From Dongia deserti (GTDB lineage: Bacteria > Pseudomonadota > Alphaproteobacteria > Dongiales > Dongiaceae), in assembly GCF_003574735.1 (NCBI RefSeq), contig NZ_QORW01000001.1:186001-250000 (forward strand): a stretch of 64,000 nucleotides of DNA, read 5' to 3'. The translations under genes were made by a program, and so were the position numbers. The notes beneath the pieces are model-generated. The model was not told the DNA's origin, made no database searches, and saw only the letters and a program-made list of their open reading frames with translations. Of this stretch, positions 36,595 through 44,159 are shown piece after piece; position 1 is the first letter of the stretch; each line of letters opens with the position of its first letter.

Positions 36595-36810
36595 GCATGC
36601 CGCCCATCGCGCTTCACTATGCGCCGCCTCGAGGGCGCGAGGCGAGCCTCGCTTCCGCGTGAGCAAGAAGCGAATGCACTTTTCCATTTTAGATCAAGCA
36701 GGCATGGCGATTTTCGGAGAGCCGGGAGGCCCTGCGGAACGGCGAGCGCCGCCCGATTGCAACGCTGATGATGGCGGAAGGTTCTCTTCCAATCGAAGGG
36801 AGAGCTCCGG

Positions 36811-37104
36811 ATGGGTCGCGACGCCCCCAAGGCAACTACGGACCAACTGCGCGACGACATTGACCGCGGCCGAACCGGGGATAAGGTTCACTTCCCCGAT
36901 CCTGCGGCTGCTCCACTCGGCACCGATGACGAGGCCGGAGGCCATGCGCCGCACCCCCGCACCGTCGCCGAGGTGCGCCAACATGAGCGGGCCAGGACGG
37001 ACCGCATGCGGGACAATGCCTCGAGGGTGCAGGTGCGGACCTGGTTGCTCCTCGCAGCTGTTATCGGCGTCCTGGCCGTCCTCCTCTGGGCGGTCGTAAG
37101 CTAG
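36811..37104 (+). CDS. Small C-terminally anchored membrane protein, 97 aa
   Basis: A polar, Asp/Arg-rich first 75 residues (DQLRDDIDRGRTGDKVHFPDPAAAPLGTDDEA) is followed by one C-terminal membrane segment (about residues 77-95, WLLLAAVIGVLAVLLWAVV). GGAGAGCTCCGG lies just before the ATG. I recall similar conserved hypothetical proteins in Hyphomicrobiales, with the GRTGDKV segment and AAAPLGTDDEA, but no function. The soluble part would face the cytoplasm if it is tail-anchored. Confidence 0.7.
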   Translation: MGRDAPKATTDQLRDDIDRGRTGDKVHFPDPAAAPLGTDDEAGGHAPHPRTVAEVRQHERARTDRMRDNASRVQVRTWLLLAAVIGVLAVLLWAVVS

Positions 37105-37532
37105 CGTGCTTGGTCTGATCAAGTGCCAGCGTTTCGGCTGGCCGCTATGAAATGACGGGTGACGGAACCACTTCGCATCAGCTCGTGTTGTCTTTTGTTG
37201 AGCAATTGCGATCGAGCCTTGTGTGACCGACACCGTCCCTTCCCCAAAAAGGTCTCGGTCACGGGCGGCGAAGCGCCACGGAATGGCCCTCACCCGCTGG
37301 CCAACTTCGCCGCCGAACTTTCTTGCAATTTCGCCTGATCACCCAGCCGTCCTGGCCGTTTGAAATCACGGCATTCTCAACTTTTGTTTGCGGATATCGG
37401 GAAGATATACCATTGTCACATGAGTGTTCCGTGCAGTGAGGCCCGCACTAAAGGCCTCGCCGCTCTTTTCAGCTCGATCGGCTGGCCGCGCCGCAACTGC
37501 AGCAACGTGCGTCAGTGGCTTGCCTGCAGACG
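37105..37532. other. Intergenic region without a supported gene
   Basis: About 428 bases between the small membrane protein and the end of the leftward glutamine-synthetase-like gene. No frame on either strand has protein character, and no clear terminator with a T-run was seen. It presumably holds the ends of both transcripts. Confidence 0.4.
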
Positions 37533-38879
37533 TTAACCGGCCTCCAAATAGCGCTGGACCTCGGCAGCGCTGACGGCGCGACGCAGCGCCGCGTCCTCTG
37601 CTTCGCAGAGCATCGCAAAGTGGTCGACGAAGGCGACGCCGAACAGGCGCCGCACCTTGTCGCTCGCCCGGAAGCGCTGCGTGGCCTCGCGCAGGTCCGA
37701 TGGCAAGCGTGGGGCGTCCGCCGGAATTTCGTTCGGGCCGCCCGAACCGATCGGCTCGTCGGCGAGCGCAAGGCCGCGCTCCAATCCCTCCAGCCCGGCG
37801 CCCAGCATGAGGGCGAGCGCGAGATAGACGTTCACATCGCTGCCCGGCAGGCGCAGCTCCAGTCGCGTCGCCTCTTCCGTTTCCGCGGCGGTGCGCACCG
37901 CCGCGGCGTAGTTGTAGGGCGCCCAGCTCACCGTCTTCGGCGCCCAGCTTCCCGGCGCAAACCGGCGATAGGCATTGACGGTATGGGCGCACATCGGGAA
38001 CGCCTCCGGCACCATGTCAATGATGCCCGCCAGGAAGGATTGCGCCGCCTCGCTCAGCCCGTACCGCTGGTGCGCATCGGCGAACAGATTCCGGCCGGAT
38101 TGCCGATTACGCAGCGAGAGGCACACATGGCCGCCGATCCCGGGAAAACCAGCGCCGAGCAGCGGCATGAAGGAGGCGGTCAGGCCACGCTGCCGGCAGA
38201 AGGCCTTGGTGAACATGCGGAAGAACGCCGCGTCATCGGCCGCGCGCATGGCCGCCTTGTGCCGCAGGGTCGCCTCGAGGCAGCCTGGACCAAGCTCGAC
38301 GCCGAGGGCGAACAGGTCGATGTCTGCCGCCCGCAACAGGCTCTCGAGGTCGGCGACAAAGCTTGCATAGGTCGCTGCGGTCTGCCCGGACCAGCAGCGA
38401 TTGTCGGCGGCAAAGTGGCTGAGATCGGCAAAGCCCTTCGCGCGCAGCGAGTCCGCCGTCTCGTTGAGAAGGATGAACTCGAACTCATAGGCGGCGAGCA
38501 CGTCGAGGCCGGCCGCCCTCGCGCGCTCCACTTGGCGCGCCAGCACACGGCGCGGCATGATCTCCGCCTGCGGGCCAGTGTAGTCCGCCACCAAGGCGAC
38601 GGCGCGCGGCTCGAACGGATAGGGGCGGATCGAATCCGGATCGTAGGCGATTGTTTCGCTGCCGTAAGGGCCTGGCGCCAGGATGGATTCGGCCGCGTCC
38701 CATTTCGGCAGAACGTTGGCGAACACGGCGTGATCGGCGCCGCTCAGCAGATCCTCGCGCCGTAGCCGCCGCTCGCGGAACATGGTGGCGAAATCGAACA
38801 GGCCGACATGCACGATGTCGGCATCGAGACGGTCCAATTCCTTGGCAATCCGTGCGGAAACGTCGCTGTGACTGGTCAC
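37533..38879 (-). CDS. Glutamine-synthetase family protein (gamma-glutamyl ligase type), 448 aa
   Basis: GS fold with the glutamate/metal-binding Glu block AAYEFEFILLNE near residue 135, a GIGGHVCLSLRN block (GGHVH-like ATP site) and NAYRRFAPGSWAPKTVSWAPYN as in GlnA-like ligases. FELRLPGSDVNVYLALALMLGAGLEGL completes the active site. The length (448) and divergence from true GlnA suggest a gamma-glutamyl-polyamine or -amine ligase, or another GS-like ligase. The substrate is unresolved, as no polyamine genes are adjacent. The start is a GTG at 38879. It follows the SDR gene in the same direction with a gap of 53 bases. Confidence 0.82.
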   Translation of the reverse strand: MTSHSDVSARIAKELDRLDADIVHVGLFDFATMFRERRLRREDLLSGADHAVFANVLPKWDAAESILAPGPYGSETIAYDPDSIRPYPFEPRAVALVADYTGPQAEIMPRRVLARQVERARAAGLDVLAAYEFEFILLNETADSLRAKGFADLSHFAADNRCWSGQTAATYASFVADLESLLRAADIDLFALGVELGPGCLEATLRHKAAMRAADDAAFFRMFTKAFCRQRGLTASFMPLLGAGFPGIGGHVCLSLRNRQSGRNLFADAHQRYGLSEAAQSFLAGIIDMVPEAFPMCAHTVNAYRRFAPGSWAPKTVSWAPYNYAAAVRTAAETEEATRLELRLPGSDVNVYLALALMLGAGLEGLERGLALADEPIGSGGPNEIPADAPRLPSDLREATQRFRASDKVRRLFGVAFVDHFAMLCEAEDAALRRAVSAAEVQRYLEAG

Positions 38880-38932
38880 TGTGCGCCCCGCCGGTGCTGC
38901 TCCCCCGGGGCAATTCTGCCCGAATCGGCTTA

Positions 38933-39841
38933 TTACCGATAGCCGGTCGTGTCGGCCGGCTTGCCCGCGTCCTGCACCTCTACGACATAGCGCCAGGCAT
39001 CCGGCCGAGAGCCGTCGAGATCCGTGAAGCCGTAGAGCTGCGCCAACTGACCGCTCGACAAGGAATTCCCGTTCCAGCGCGCGCGGTCAGGATCGGCGGC
39101 AAGCGCCGCGATGGCACGCCCGACAAAGCGCGGTGTCTCGGAGATGGCGAAGTGCGGGATGCGCTGGGTGGCGTCGCGCCAGTTTTCTTCCGCGACGCCG
39201 AACGCCTCCAGCATCATCTCCGAGCGCAGCCAGCCGGGCGTGACAGAGACCGCGGTCCCGCCGTGGGGCGCCAGATCCTTGGCATGCGCCCAGGCCATGC
39301 GACTCACCGAAACCTTCGCAAGGTCGTAGAACGGGTTGATCCGGTAATGGTCGGCATTGTACGCGTCCGTGCCATCGGTGACTTCGACCAGCAAGCCGCC
39401 GGGCCGCTCGATCAGCAGCGGCAAGGCGAAGTGCGCGGTGATGAGGTGCGTGCGCACGCCGAGATCGAGCAGGCGCAGCCCATTCGCCAGATTGTGCGCC
39501 CAGACCGGCTTGTTCCACTCCTTGAGAGTCTCGCCGCCCCACGCGTCATTGACCAGGATATCGAGGCGCCCGTCTTCCGCCCGTATGCGGGCGACCAGCT
39601 GCTCGACCTGCTCAGCGATGAGATGATCAACCTGGATCGCAATCCCGTTGCCGCCGGCGGCGGTCACAAGCTCCGCCGTCTCCTCGATGGTCTCGGGCCG
39701 CCGATATTCCGATTGTTGCGCACGCGTGGTCCTGCCGGTCACATAGACCGTGGCACCCGCCGCGCCCAGCTCAACGGCGATTCCGCGACCGGCCCCGCGC
39801 GTGGCACCCGCGACCAGGGCGACTTTGCCTTGCAACGACAT
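38933..39841 (-). CDS. Short-chain dehydrogenase/reductase, 302 aa
   Basis: Rossmann NAD(P) motif VAGATRGAGRGIAVELG near the start and the catalytic Y-x3-K in FYDLAKVSVSRMAWAHAKDLAP. The usual catalytic Ser seems replaced by Thr-containing VEVTDGTD. Substrate unknown. I chose the ATG at 39841; upstream in-frame codons run through the operator repeats. It is divergent from a TetR regulator with two copies of an operator-like sequence in between, so TetR very likely controls it. Confidence 0.88.
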   Translation of the reverse strand: MSLQGKVALVAGATRGAGRGIAVELGAAGATVYVTGRTTRAQQSEYRRPETIEETAELVTAAGGNGIAIQVDHLIAEQVEQLVARIRAEDGRLDILVNDAWGGETLKEWNKPVWAHNLANGLRLLDLGVRTHLITAHFALPLLIERPGGLLVEVTDGTDAYNADHYRINPFYDLAKVSVSRMAWAHAKDLAPHGGTAVSVTPGWLRSEMMLEAFGVAEENWRDATQRIPHFAISETPRFVGRAIAALAADPDRARWNGNSLSSGQLAQLYGFTDLDGSRPDAWRYVVEVQDAGKPADTTGYR

Positions 39842-39882
39842 GGCAACCTCCACCTGGGATTGACGGACCGCCCTCGCTCCGG

Positions 39883-39934
39883 AATATATAAACGACCGTT
39901 CGGTTATGCAATATATAAATGATCGTTCGGTTAT
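39883..39934. promoter_or_regulatory. Duplicated TetR-type operator with overlapping promoter elements
   Basis: AATATATAAACGACCGTTCGGTTAT (39883-39907) and a near-identical copy at 39910-39934 differ at two positions. Each contains an AT-rich block followed by the palindrome-like ACCGTTCGGTT, typical of TetR-family operators. They fill the gap between the SDR and the TetR gene. Confidence 0.75.
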
Positions 39935-39950
39935 AAACAGGAGCAAGGGA

Positions 39951-40589
39951 ATGCCCAGGCCCAAGACGCTGCCCGACAAGGATGTGCTCGATACAGCCTA
40001 CAGGCTCATGCACCGGCACGGTCCGGAGGCGCTCACCTTTTCCACCCTGGCGCAGGCCTGCGGACTCTCCGCTTCCACTCTGGTGCAGCGGTTCAAGAGC
40101 AAGGCCAAGCTCGTCCACAGCACGCTTCTCTACGCCTGGGACGGACTGGATGAGAAGACCGCGCGTTTTTCCGCCAAGGTACCCAAGACACCGGAAGGTG
40201 CGATCAGGCTGCTCACGATGCTGTCCCAGGACTATGGCGGGATCGAAGCCTATGCCGATGCCCTGCTGATCCTGCGCGAGGACCTGCGCGATCCCAGCCT
40301 GCGGGCGCGCGGCGCAAAATGGAAATCAGCGCTCTCGAGGGAGCTGGATAATTGCTTCGCCGGAACCGCTCGCCGGCCCAAGGACGTCGGCCTCCTGATG
40401 GCAACGCAATGGCAAGGCTCGCTGCTGTGGTGGAGCTTCGACCCAAACGGACGGGTGGAGGATTACGTCGAAGAGAACTTGAAACGCTTCGTCGCCGCCA
40501 TCCTCGACACCAAAAGTCAGACCACCGCAAGAGAAGCGGCATTGAGGGCCAGCAGCCGCTCCAAACCATCAAGGAAACGGCGGCGGTAG
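39951..40589 (+). CDS. TetR-family transcriptional regulator, 212 aa
   Basis: An N-terminal helix-turn-helix (about residues 8-55, DVLDTAYRLMHRHGPEALTFSTLAQACGLSASTLVQRFKSK) followed by a helical ligand domain. The C-terminus is strongly basic (SSRSKPSRKRRR). The ATG at 39951 follows AGCAAGGGA. It faces the SDR gene across duplicated operators, so it probably represses both. The ligand is unknown, likely an SDR substrate. Confidence 0.9.
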   Translation: MPRPKTLPDKDVLDTAYRLMHRHGPEALTFSTLAQACGLSASTLVQRFKSKAKLVHSTLLYAWDGLDEKTARFSAKVPKTPEGAIRLLTMLSQDYGGIEAYADALLILREDLRDPSLRARGAKWKSALSRELDNCFAGTARRPKDVGLLMATQWQGSLLWWSFDPNGRVEDYVEENLKRFVAAILDTKSQTTAREAALRASSRSKPSRKRRR

Positions 40590-40654
40590 CGTGACCGCGA
40601 GGTTGCGGGAACGGATGAGATTGGAGACAATTCCGGCCGCACTGCGAGGAGACC

Positions 40655-40996
40655 ATGCAACGCTCGACTGGATCGCAGATTACCAACCGTCAGGAAGATC
40701 AGCGACAGCGGCCTGGTCCTTTCCGGATCTGGGTGCTGTGCGCCGTTCCGTGGCTGATGCTCGTCTCGGCACTTTCGGTCTATGACCATCATCGGGCAAT
40801 CGACCGCATGGCTGGCGCCAATGCCCCGGAAGGCAGCCCCGCCTTCGCAGTCCAATGGGTCGCGGCGGCATTGGACTATGCCGGCAGCGCTATTGCGTTC
40901 TACGGCCTTCTTCCCCTCGGTATCGCGTTCTTTCTGTTCGTCGTATTCCTGCCCTGGGCGATTCCGTGGGCGCAGAGCGGAGACTATGAAAGCTGA
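40655..40996 (+). CDS. Small membrane protein, two predicted spans, 113 aa
   Basis: GAGGAGACC-ATG gives a good ribosome-binding site. The protein has a polar start of about 22 residues, a membrane segment (~25-41, WVLCAVPWLMLVSALSV), a loop with charged residues, and a second long hydrophobic stretch (~69-105). The C-terminus overlaps the converging GlxA-type regulator by 13 bases. I do not recognise the family; it may be co-expressed with the TetR gene 65 bases upstream. Confidence 0.65.
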   Translation: MQRSTGSQITNRQEDQRQRPGPFRIWVLCAVPWLMLVSALSVYDHHRAIDRMAGANAPEGSPAFAVQWVAAALDYAGSAIAFYGLLPLGIAFFLFVVFLPWAIPWAQSGDYES

Positions 40997-41991
40997 GCGG
41001 CGGCGGCGCTGGACGAAAAGCGCTCTCGATAGGCCTGCGGCGAGGCGCCGAAGAGGCGCAGAAAGCTCCGGCGCATCGTCTCTTCCGAGCCAAATCCGCA
41101 GCGCGCCGCAGTGCGCTTGACGGGCAGGCCGAGCTCGAGCGCACGGCGTGCGGCTTCGACCCGGATCTGCTCCACGGCGCGCGCCGGTGTCGTGCCGGTG
41201 GCTTGGCGATAGTGACGGACGAAGCTGCGCTCGCTCATGCCGCTGGCCTTCGCCAGACCGGCGATGGAGAGATCGCCGGTAAGATTGTCCGCGATCCAGG
41301 TATGCAGGCCTTCGAAACGCGCATTGCCGTGCTGCAGGGCGAGCGTGGCGCTGAACTGTGCCTGGCCGCCCGGCCGCTTCAGGAACACGACGAGCTGGCG
41401 CGCCACGGCGAGCGCTAGATCGCGGCCGAGATCCGCTTCCACCATCGCCAGCGCAAGATCGATGCCGGCGGTGATGCCGGCCGAGGTCCACACATGGCCG
41501 TCCTGGACGAAGATCGGATCCGGCTCCAATCGCACCTTGGGGAAACGCTGTGCGAACTCCCGGCAACGGCTCCAATGAGTCGCCGCGCGCCGCCCATCCA
41601 GCATACCAATCGTCGCCAGCAGGAACGCACCACTGCACACAGAGGCGACGCGGCGCGCATGCTTGGCACGCGCCTTGATCCAGGTGATGAGCTTCCGATT
41701 CGCGCACGCTGTAGAGACGCCCCACCCGCCCGCGACGATCAGCGTATCCACGGCCGAATGCGGCTTCGGCAGCGTCTGCGCGGCGAGGCCAAGTCCGGCT
41801 GACGACATCGCCAGCGAGCCTTCCGCAACAACGACCGGCTCATAGGGCGTTGGGCGCGCCGCCGCGCGGCTCAGATCGTTGGCGGTGGCGAACACCTGCA
41901 GCGGGCCTGCAACATCAAGCAGCTGCACATCCTGGAAGGCAAGGATCTCGATGCGGCGCGGCCTTGGCGTGAAACGTGGGGTCTTTGGCAT
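40984..41991 (-). CDS. GlxA-family AraC-type transcriptional regulator, 335 aa
   Basis: The N-terminal DJ-1/PfpI-like domain (residues ~10-180, RIEILAFQDVQLLDVAGPLQVFATAN and SVCSGAFLLATIGMLDGRRAATHW with its Cys) is joined to a C-terminal AraC helix-turn-helix pair (~230-330, LSIAGLAKASGMSERSFVRHYRQATG and TAARCGFGSEETMRRSFLRLFG). Members sense small metabolites. It is divergent from a DJ-1/PfpI enzyme gene 51 bases away, which it probably controls; the two share the same N-terminal fold. I used the ATG at 41991; a longer frame extends to 42144 but would overlap the neighbour. Confidence 0.9.
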   Translation of the reverse strand: MPKTPRFTPRPRRIEILAFQDVQLLDVAGPLQVFATANDLSRAAARPTPYEPVVVAEGSLAMSSAGLGLAAQTLPKPHSAVDTLIVAGGWGVSTACANRKLITWIKARAKHARRVASVCSGAFLLATIGMLDGRRAATHWSRCREFAQRFPKVRLEPDPIFVQDGHVWTSAGITAGIDLALAMVEADLGRDLALAVARQLVVFLKRPGGQAQFSATLALQHGNARFEGLHTWIADNLTGDLSIAGLAKASGMSERSFVRHYRQATGTTPARAVEQIRVEAARRALELGLPVKRTAARCGFGSEETMRRSFLRLFGASPQAYRERFSSSAAAAQLS

Positions 41992-42042
41992 TTCCGCCAA
42001 ATCCTGACCCACTAAGATCGCGCCGTCAACCAGGAGGGAGTC

Positions 42043-42717
42043 ATGGCTCTTCAGATCGGCATTCTTGTGTTTCCCGGCGTGCAGCAGCTCGACCTGACCG
42101 GCCCCTATGAGGTGTTTGCCACGCTGCCGGATGCGAAGGTTCATCTGCTCTGGAAGGATCGCGCGCCACTCGCCTCCGCGACTGGTCTCGTACTCTCACC
42201 AACCATGACGTTCGGCGAATGCCCAGCGCTCGATGTGCTGTGCGTGCCGGGCGGCGGCGGTGTCAATGCGCTGCTGGAGGACGCAATGGTGCTGGACTTT
42301 CTGCGCAGCCAGGCGAAACAAGCGCGCTATGTCACGTCCGTCTGCACCGGTTCCCTAGTGCTCGGCGCCGCGGGATTGCTCAAAGGCCGCCGGGCCACGA
42401 CGCATTGGTTCTCGCACGATTTCCTGGAGCGGTTCGGTGCCATTCCCGTCCATGGGCGCGTGGTGCGCGACGGCAACCTCATCACTGCCGGTGGCGTCAC
42501 GGCGGGTATCGACTTCGGCCTTGCGGTTGTCGCCGAGCTGGTCGGGAAAGCACAGGCAGAAGCGATCCAGCTTGGATTGGAATACGCGCCGGAACCGCCC
42601 TTCAACGCAGGCACGCCCGAACAGGCGCCGCCTGCGGTGCTTGCGGCGGTGAAAGATCGCCTCGGCGCAACGCGGAAGGCACGCGAGGCGATCATCGCAG
42701 GGCTGACAGCGGCGTAG
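42043..42717 (+). CDS. inhA: DJ-1/PfpI family protein, isonitrile-hydratase-like, 224 aa
   Basis: Starts ALQIGILVFPGVQQLDLTGPYEVFA and has the nucleophile block VTSVCTGSLVLGAAGLLKGRRATTHW with the active Cys. GGVTAGIDFGLAVVAELVG and LEYAPEPPFNAG follow. From memory this is close to the Pseudomonas isonitrile hydratase, which converts isonitriles to N-substituted formamides. I have not aligned it against other DJ-1 families, so the specific activity is uncertain. AGGAGG lies just upstream. The divergent GlxA-type regulator probably controls it. Confidence 0.8.
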   Translation: MALQIGILVFPGVQQLDLTGPYEVFATLPDAKVHLLWKDRAPLASATGLVLSPTMTFGECPALDVLCVPGGGGVNALLEDAMVLDFLRSQAKQARYVTSVCTGSLVLGAAGLLKGRRATTHWFSHDFLERFGAIPVHGRVVRDGNLITAGGVTAGIDFGLAVVAELVGKAQAEAIQLGLEYAPEPPFNAGTPEQAPPAVLAAVKDRLGATRKAREAIIAGLTAA

Positions 42718-42722
42718 GTCGA

Positions 42723-43667
42723 TCAACCGCGCCTGGCAAGCAGCGCTTCCACTTCCGCGAGGTGCGGCATGGAAGGCGCGGTGCCGGGCCGCGTAACGGA
42801 GATGCCGGCGACGGCGCAGCCGAAACGCGCGGCTTCGATAGGATCGATACCGCGTGCGAGCGCGGCGGCAAACCCGCCCACGAAGGCGTCGCCGGCGCCG
42901 GTGGTTTCCACCACGGGGCCTGCCCTTACGGCCGGGATCTCGACCGATCGTTCGCGATTGTGGAACAAGGCGCCGCGCTCGCCCAAGGTGATAAGCGCGG
43001 TCTTGGCGCCCTTCGCCAGCAATGCGTCACCGACGCGCTGCGCGTCGGCCAGAGTCGCAACAGGCGTACCGGTCAGCGTCGCAGCCTCGGTCTCGTTCGG
43101 CACGATGTAGTCGCAGAGCGGATAGATCGAATCCGGGATCGGCTCCGCCGGCGCGGGATTGAAGACCGTGGTCACGCCGGCTGCACGTGCGATCTCCAGA
43201 CCGCGCTGCGCTGCGGCGACCGGCTGCTCTAATTGCGTCACGAAAACTTTCGCGCCGCGGATGGCATCCGCTGCGGCTTCGACATCGGCAGTTGAGATCG
43301 TGCCTGCCGCACCGGGATAGACGATGATTGCGTTCTCGCCGGTTTCGTGATTGACGAAGATGAAGGCGCCGCCCGTCGGCTCCTTGTCCGACTGCGCGGC
43401 GCGCGCAACGACGCCTTCATCCTTCCAGGTCTTGAGCGCGATGTCGCCGAAGGCATCGCGCCCGATCTTGGAGATGAAGGTCACCTTGGCGCCGAGGCGT
43501 GCGGCGGCGACTGACTGGTTCGAGCCCTTGCCGCCCGGGCCCATCGCGAAGCCGGAGCCCGCGATCGTCTCGCCAATTTTCGGCAGCCGCCCCGCGCGGA
43601 ACGCGAGGTCGGCGACGAAGATGCCGAGAATGGCCACCCCCTCTTGCGCGGCCGCCGCTTGAACCAT
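42723..43667 (-). CDS. rbsK: Ribokinase, 314 aa
   Basis: PfkB-family sugar kinase with the N-terminal GGKGSNQSVAAARLGA (di-glycine motif, ~45-60), FNPAPAEPIPD, and the C-terminal anion-hole/catalytic signature TTGAGDAFVGG with its Asp. It phosphorylates ribose or a related pentose at C5. AGGAG 8 bases before the ATG at 43667. It follows the RbsD/FucU-like gene by 6 bases and is the last gene of a five-gene leftward pentose/deoxyribose set; a deoxyribokinase activity is possible given the neighbouring deoC. Confidence 0.9.
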   Translation of the reverse strand: MVQAAAAQEGVAILGIFVADLAFRAGRLPKIGETIAGSGFAMGPGGKGSNQSVAAARLGAKVTFISKIGRDAFGDIALKTWKDEGVVARAAQSDKEPTGGAFIFVNHETGENAIIVYPGAAGTISTADVEAAADAIRGAKVFVTQLEQPVAAAQRGLEIARAAGVTTVFNPAPAEPIPDSIYPLCDYIVPNETEAATLTGTPVATLADAQRVGDALLAKGAKTALITLGERGALFHNRERSVEIPAVRAGPVVETTGAGDAFVGGFAAALARGIDPIEAARFGCAVAGISVTRPGTAPSMPHLAEVEALLARRG

Positions 43668-43673
43668 GGGCGC

Positions 43674-44123
43674 CTACTCCTTCGGTGGGATCACGCCCTT
43701 GGTGAAGATGAAGCAGCCGTAGAAGCGGGTCTCGGCGGTGGTGATGACGCAATAGGCCTTCTTGGCATGCTCGTAGAATGCCATGCGCTCGATCGAGCCC
43801 ATGGGCCAGGGCTTGCCTTCCGCGTGGTCGATCTCCACCTGTACTTCCTTCTGCACCGGCTGGATGTCCTTGGGATCGCCAACCACTTCCATGCGGTAAG
43901 TGGCATGCTCGACGAAGCTGTCGAGCGGCATCACCGACAGAATGGCCCGGGCCGCGCGTGGACAGCTGGCGTCGATGCGCAGGAGCTTGCCGAGGCGGGT
44001 TTGGCGGGCGATGGAGTCGGACGGGAAGTTGGTGTCGCTCAGCACCAGCGTGTCGCCGTGGCCCATGGCGCGCAGCGCATAGAGCACGTCCGCGTTGAGC
44101 AGCGGGTCGAGATTCTTCAGCAC
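43674..44123 (-). CDS. RbsD/FucU family sugar mutarotase, 149 aa
   Basis: Starts LKNLDPLLNADVLYALRAMGHGDTLVLSDTNFPSDS, the RbsD/FucU signature with the conserved His. It interconverts pyranose/furanose or anomeric sugar forms so that the kinase receives its substrate. GTG start with GGGGAGG seven bases upstream. It sits between the aldehyde dehydrogenase and rbsK. Sequence alone does not decide between ribose (RbsD) and fucose (FucU) specificity; length and neighbourhood favour ribose or deoxyribose. Confidence 0.88.
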   Translation of the reverse strand: MLKNLDPLLNADVLYALRAMGHGDTLVLSDTNFPSDSIARQTRLGKLLRIDASCPRAARAILSVMPLDSFVEHATYRMEVVGDPKDIQPVQKEVQVEIDHAEGKPWPMGSIERMAFYEHAKKAYCVITTAETRFYGCFIFTKGVIPPKE

Positions 44124-44159
44124 GTCAGCCTCCCCTGATTTCTGGACTGCCTATCTTGG

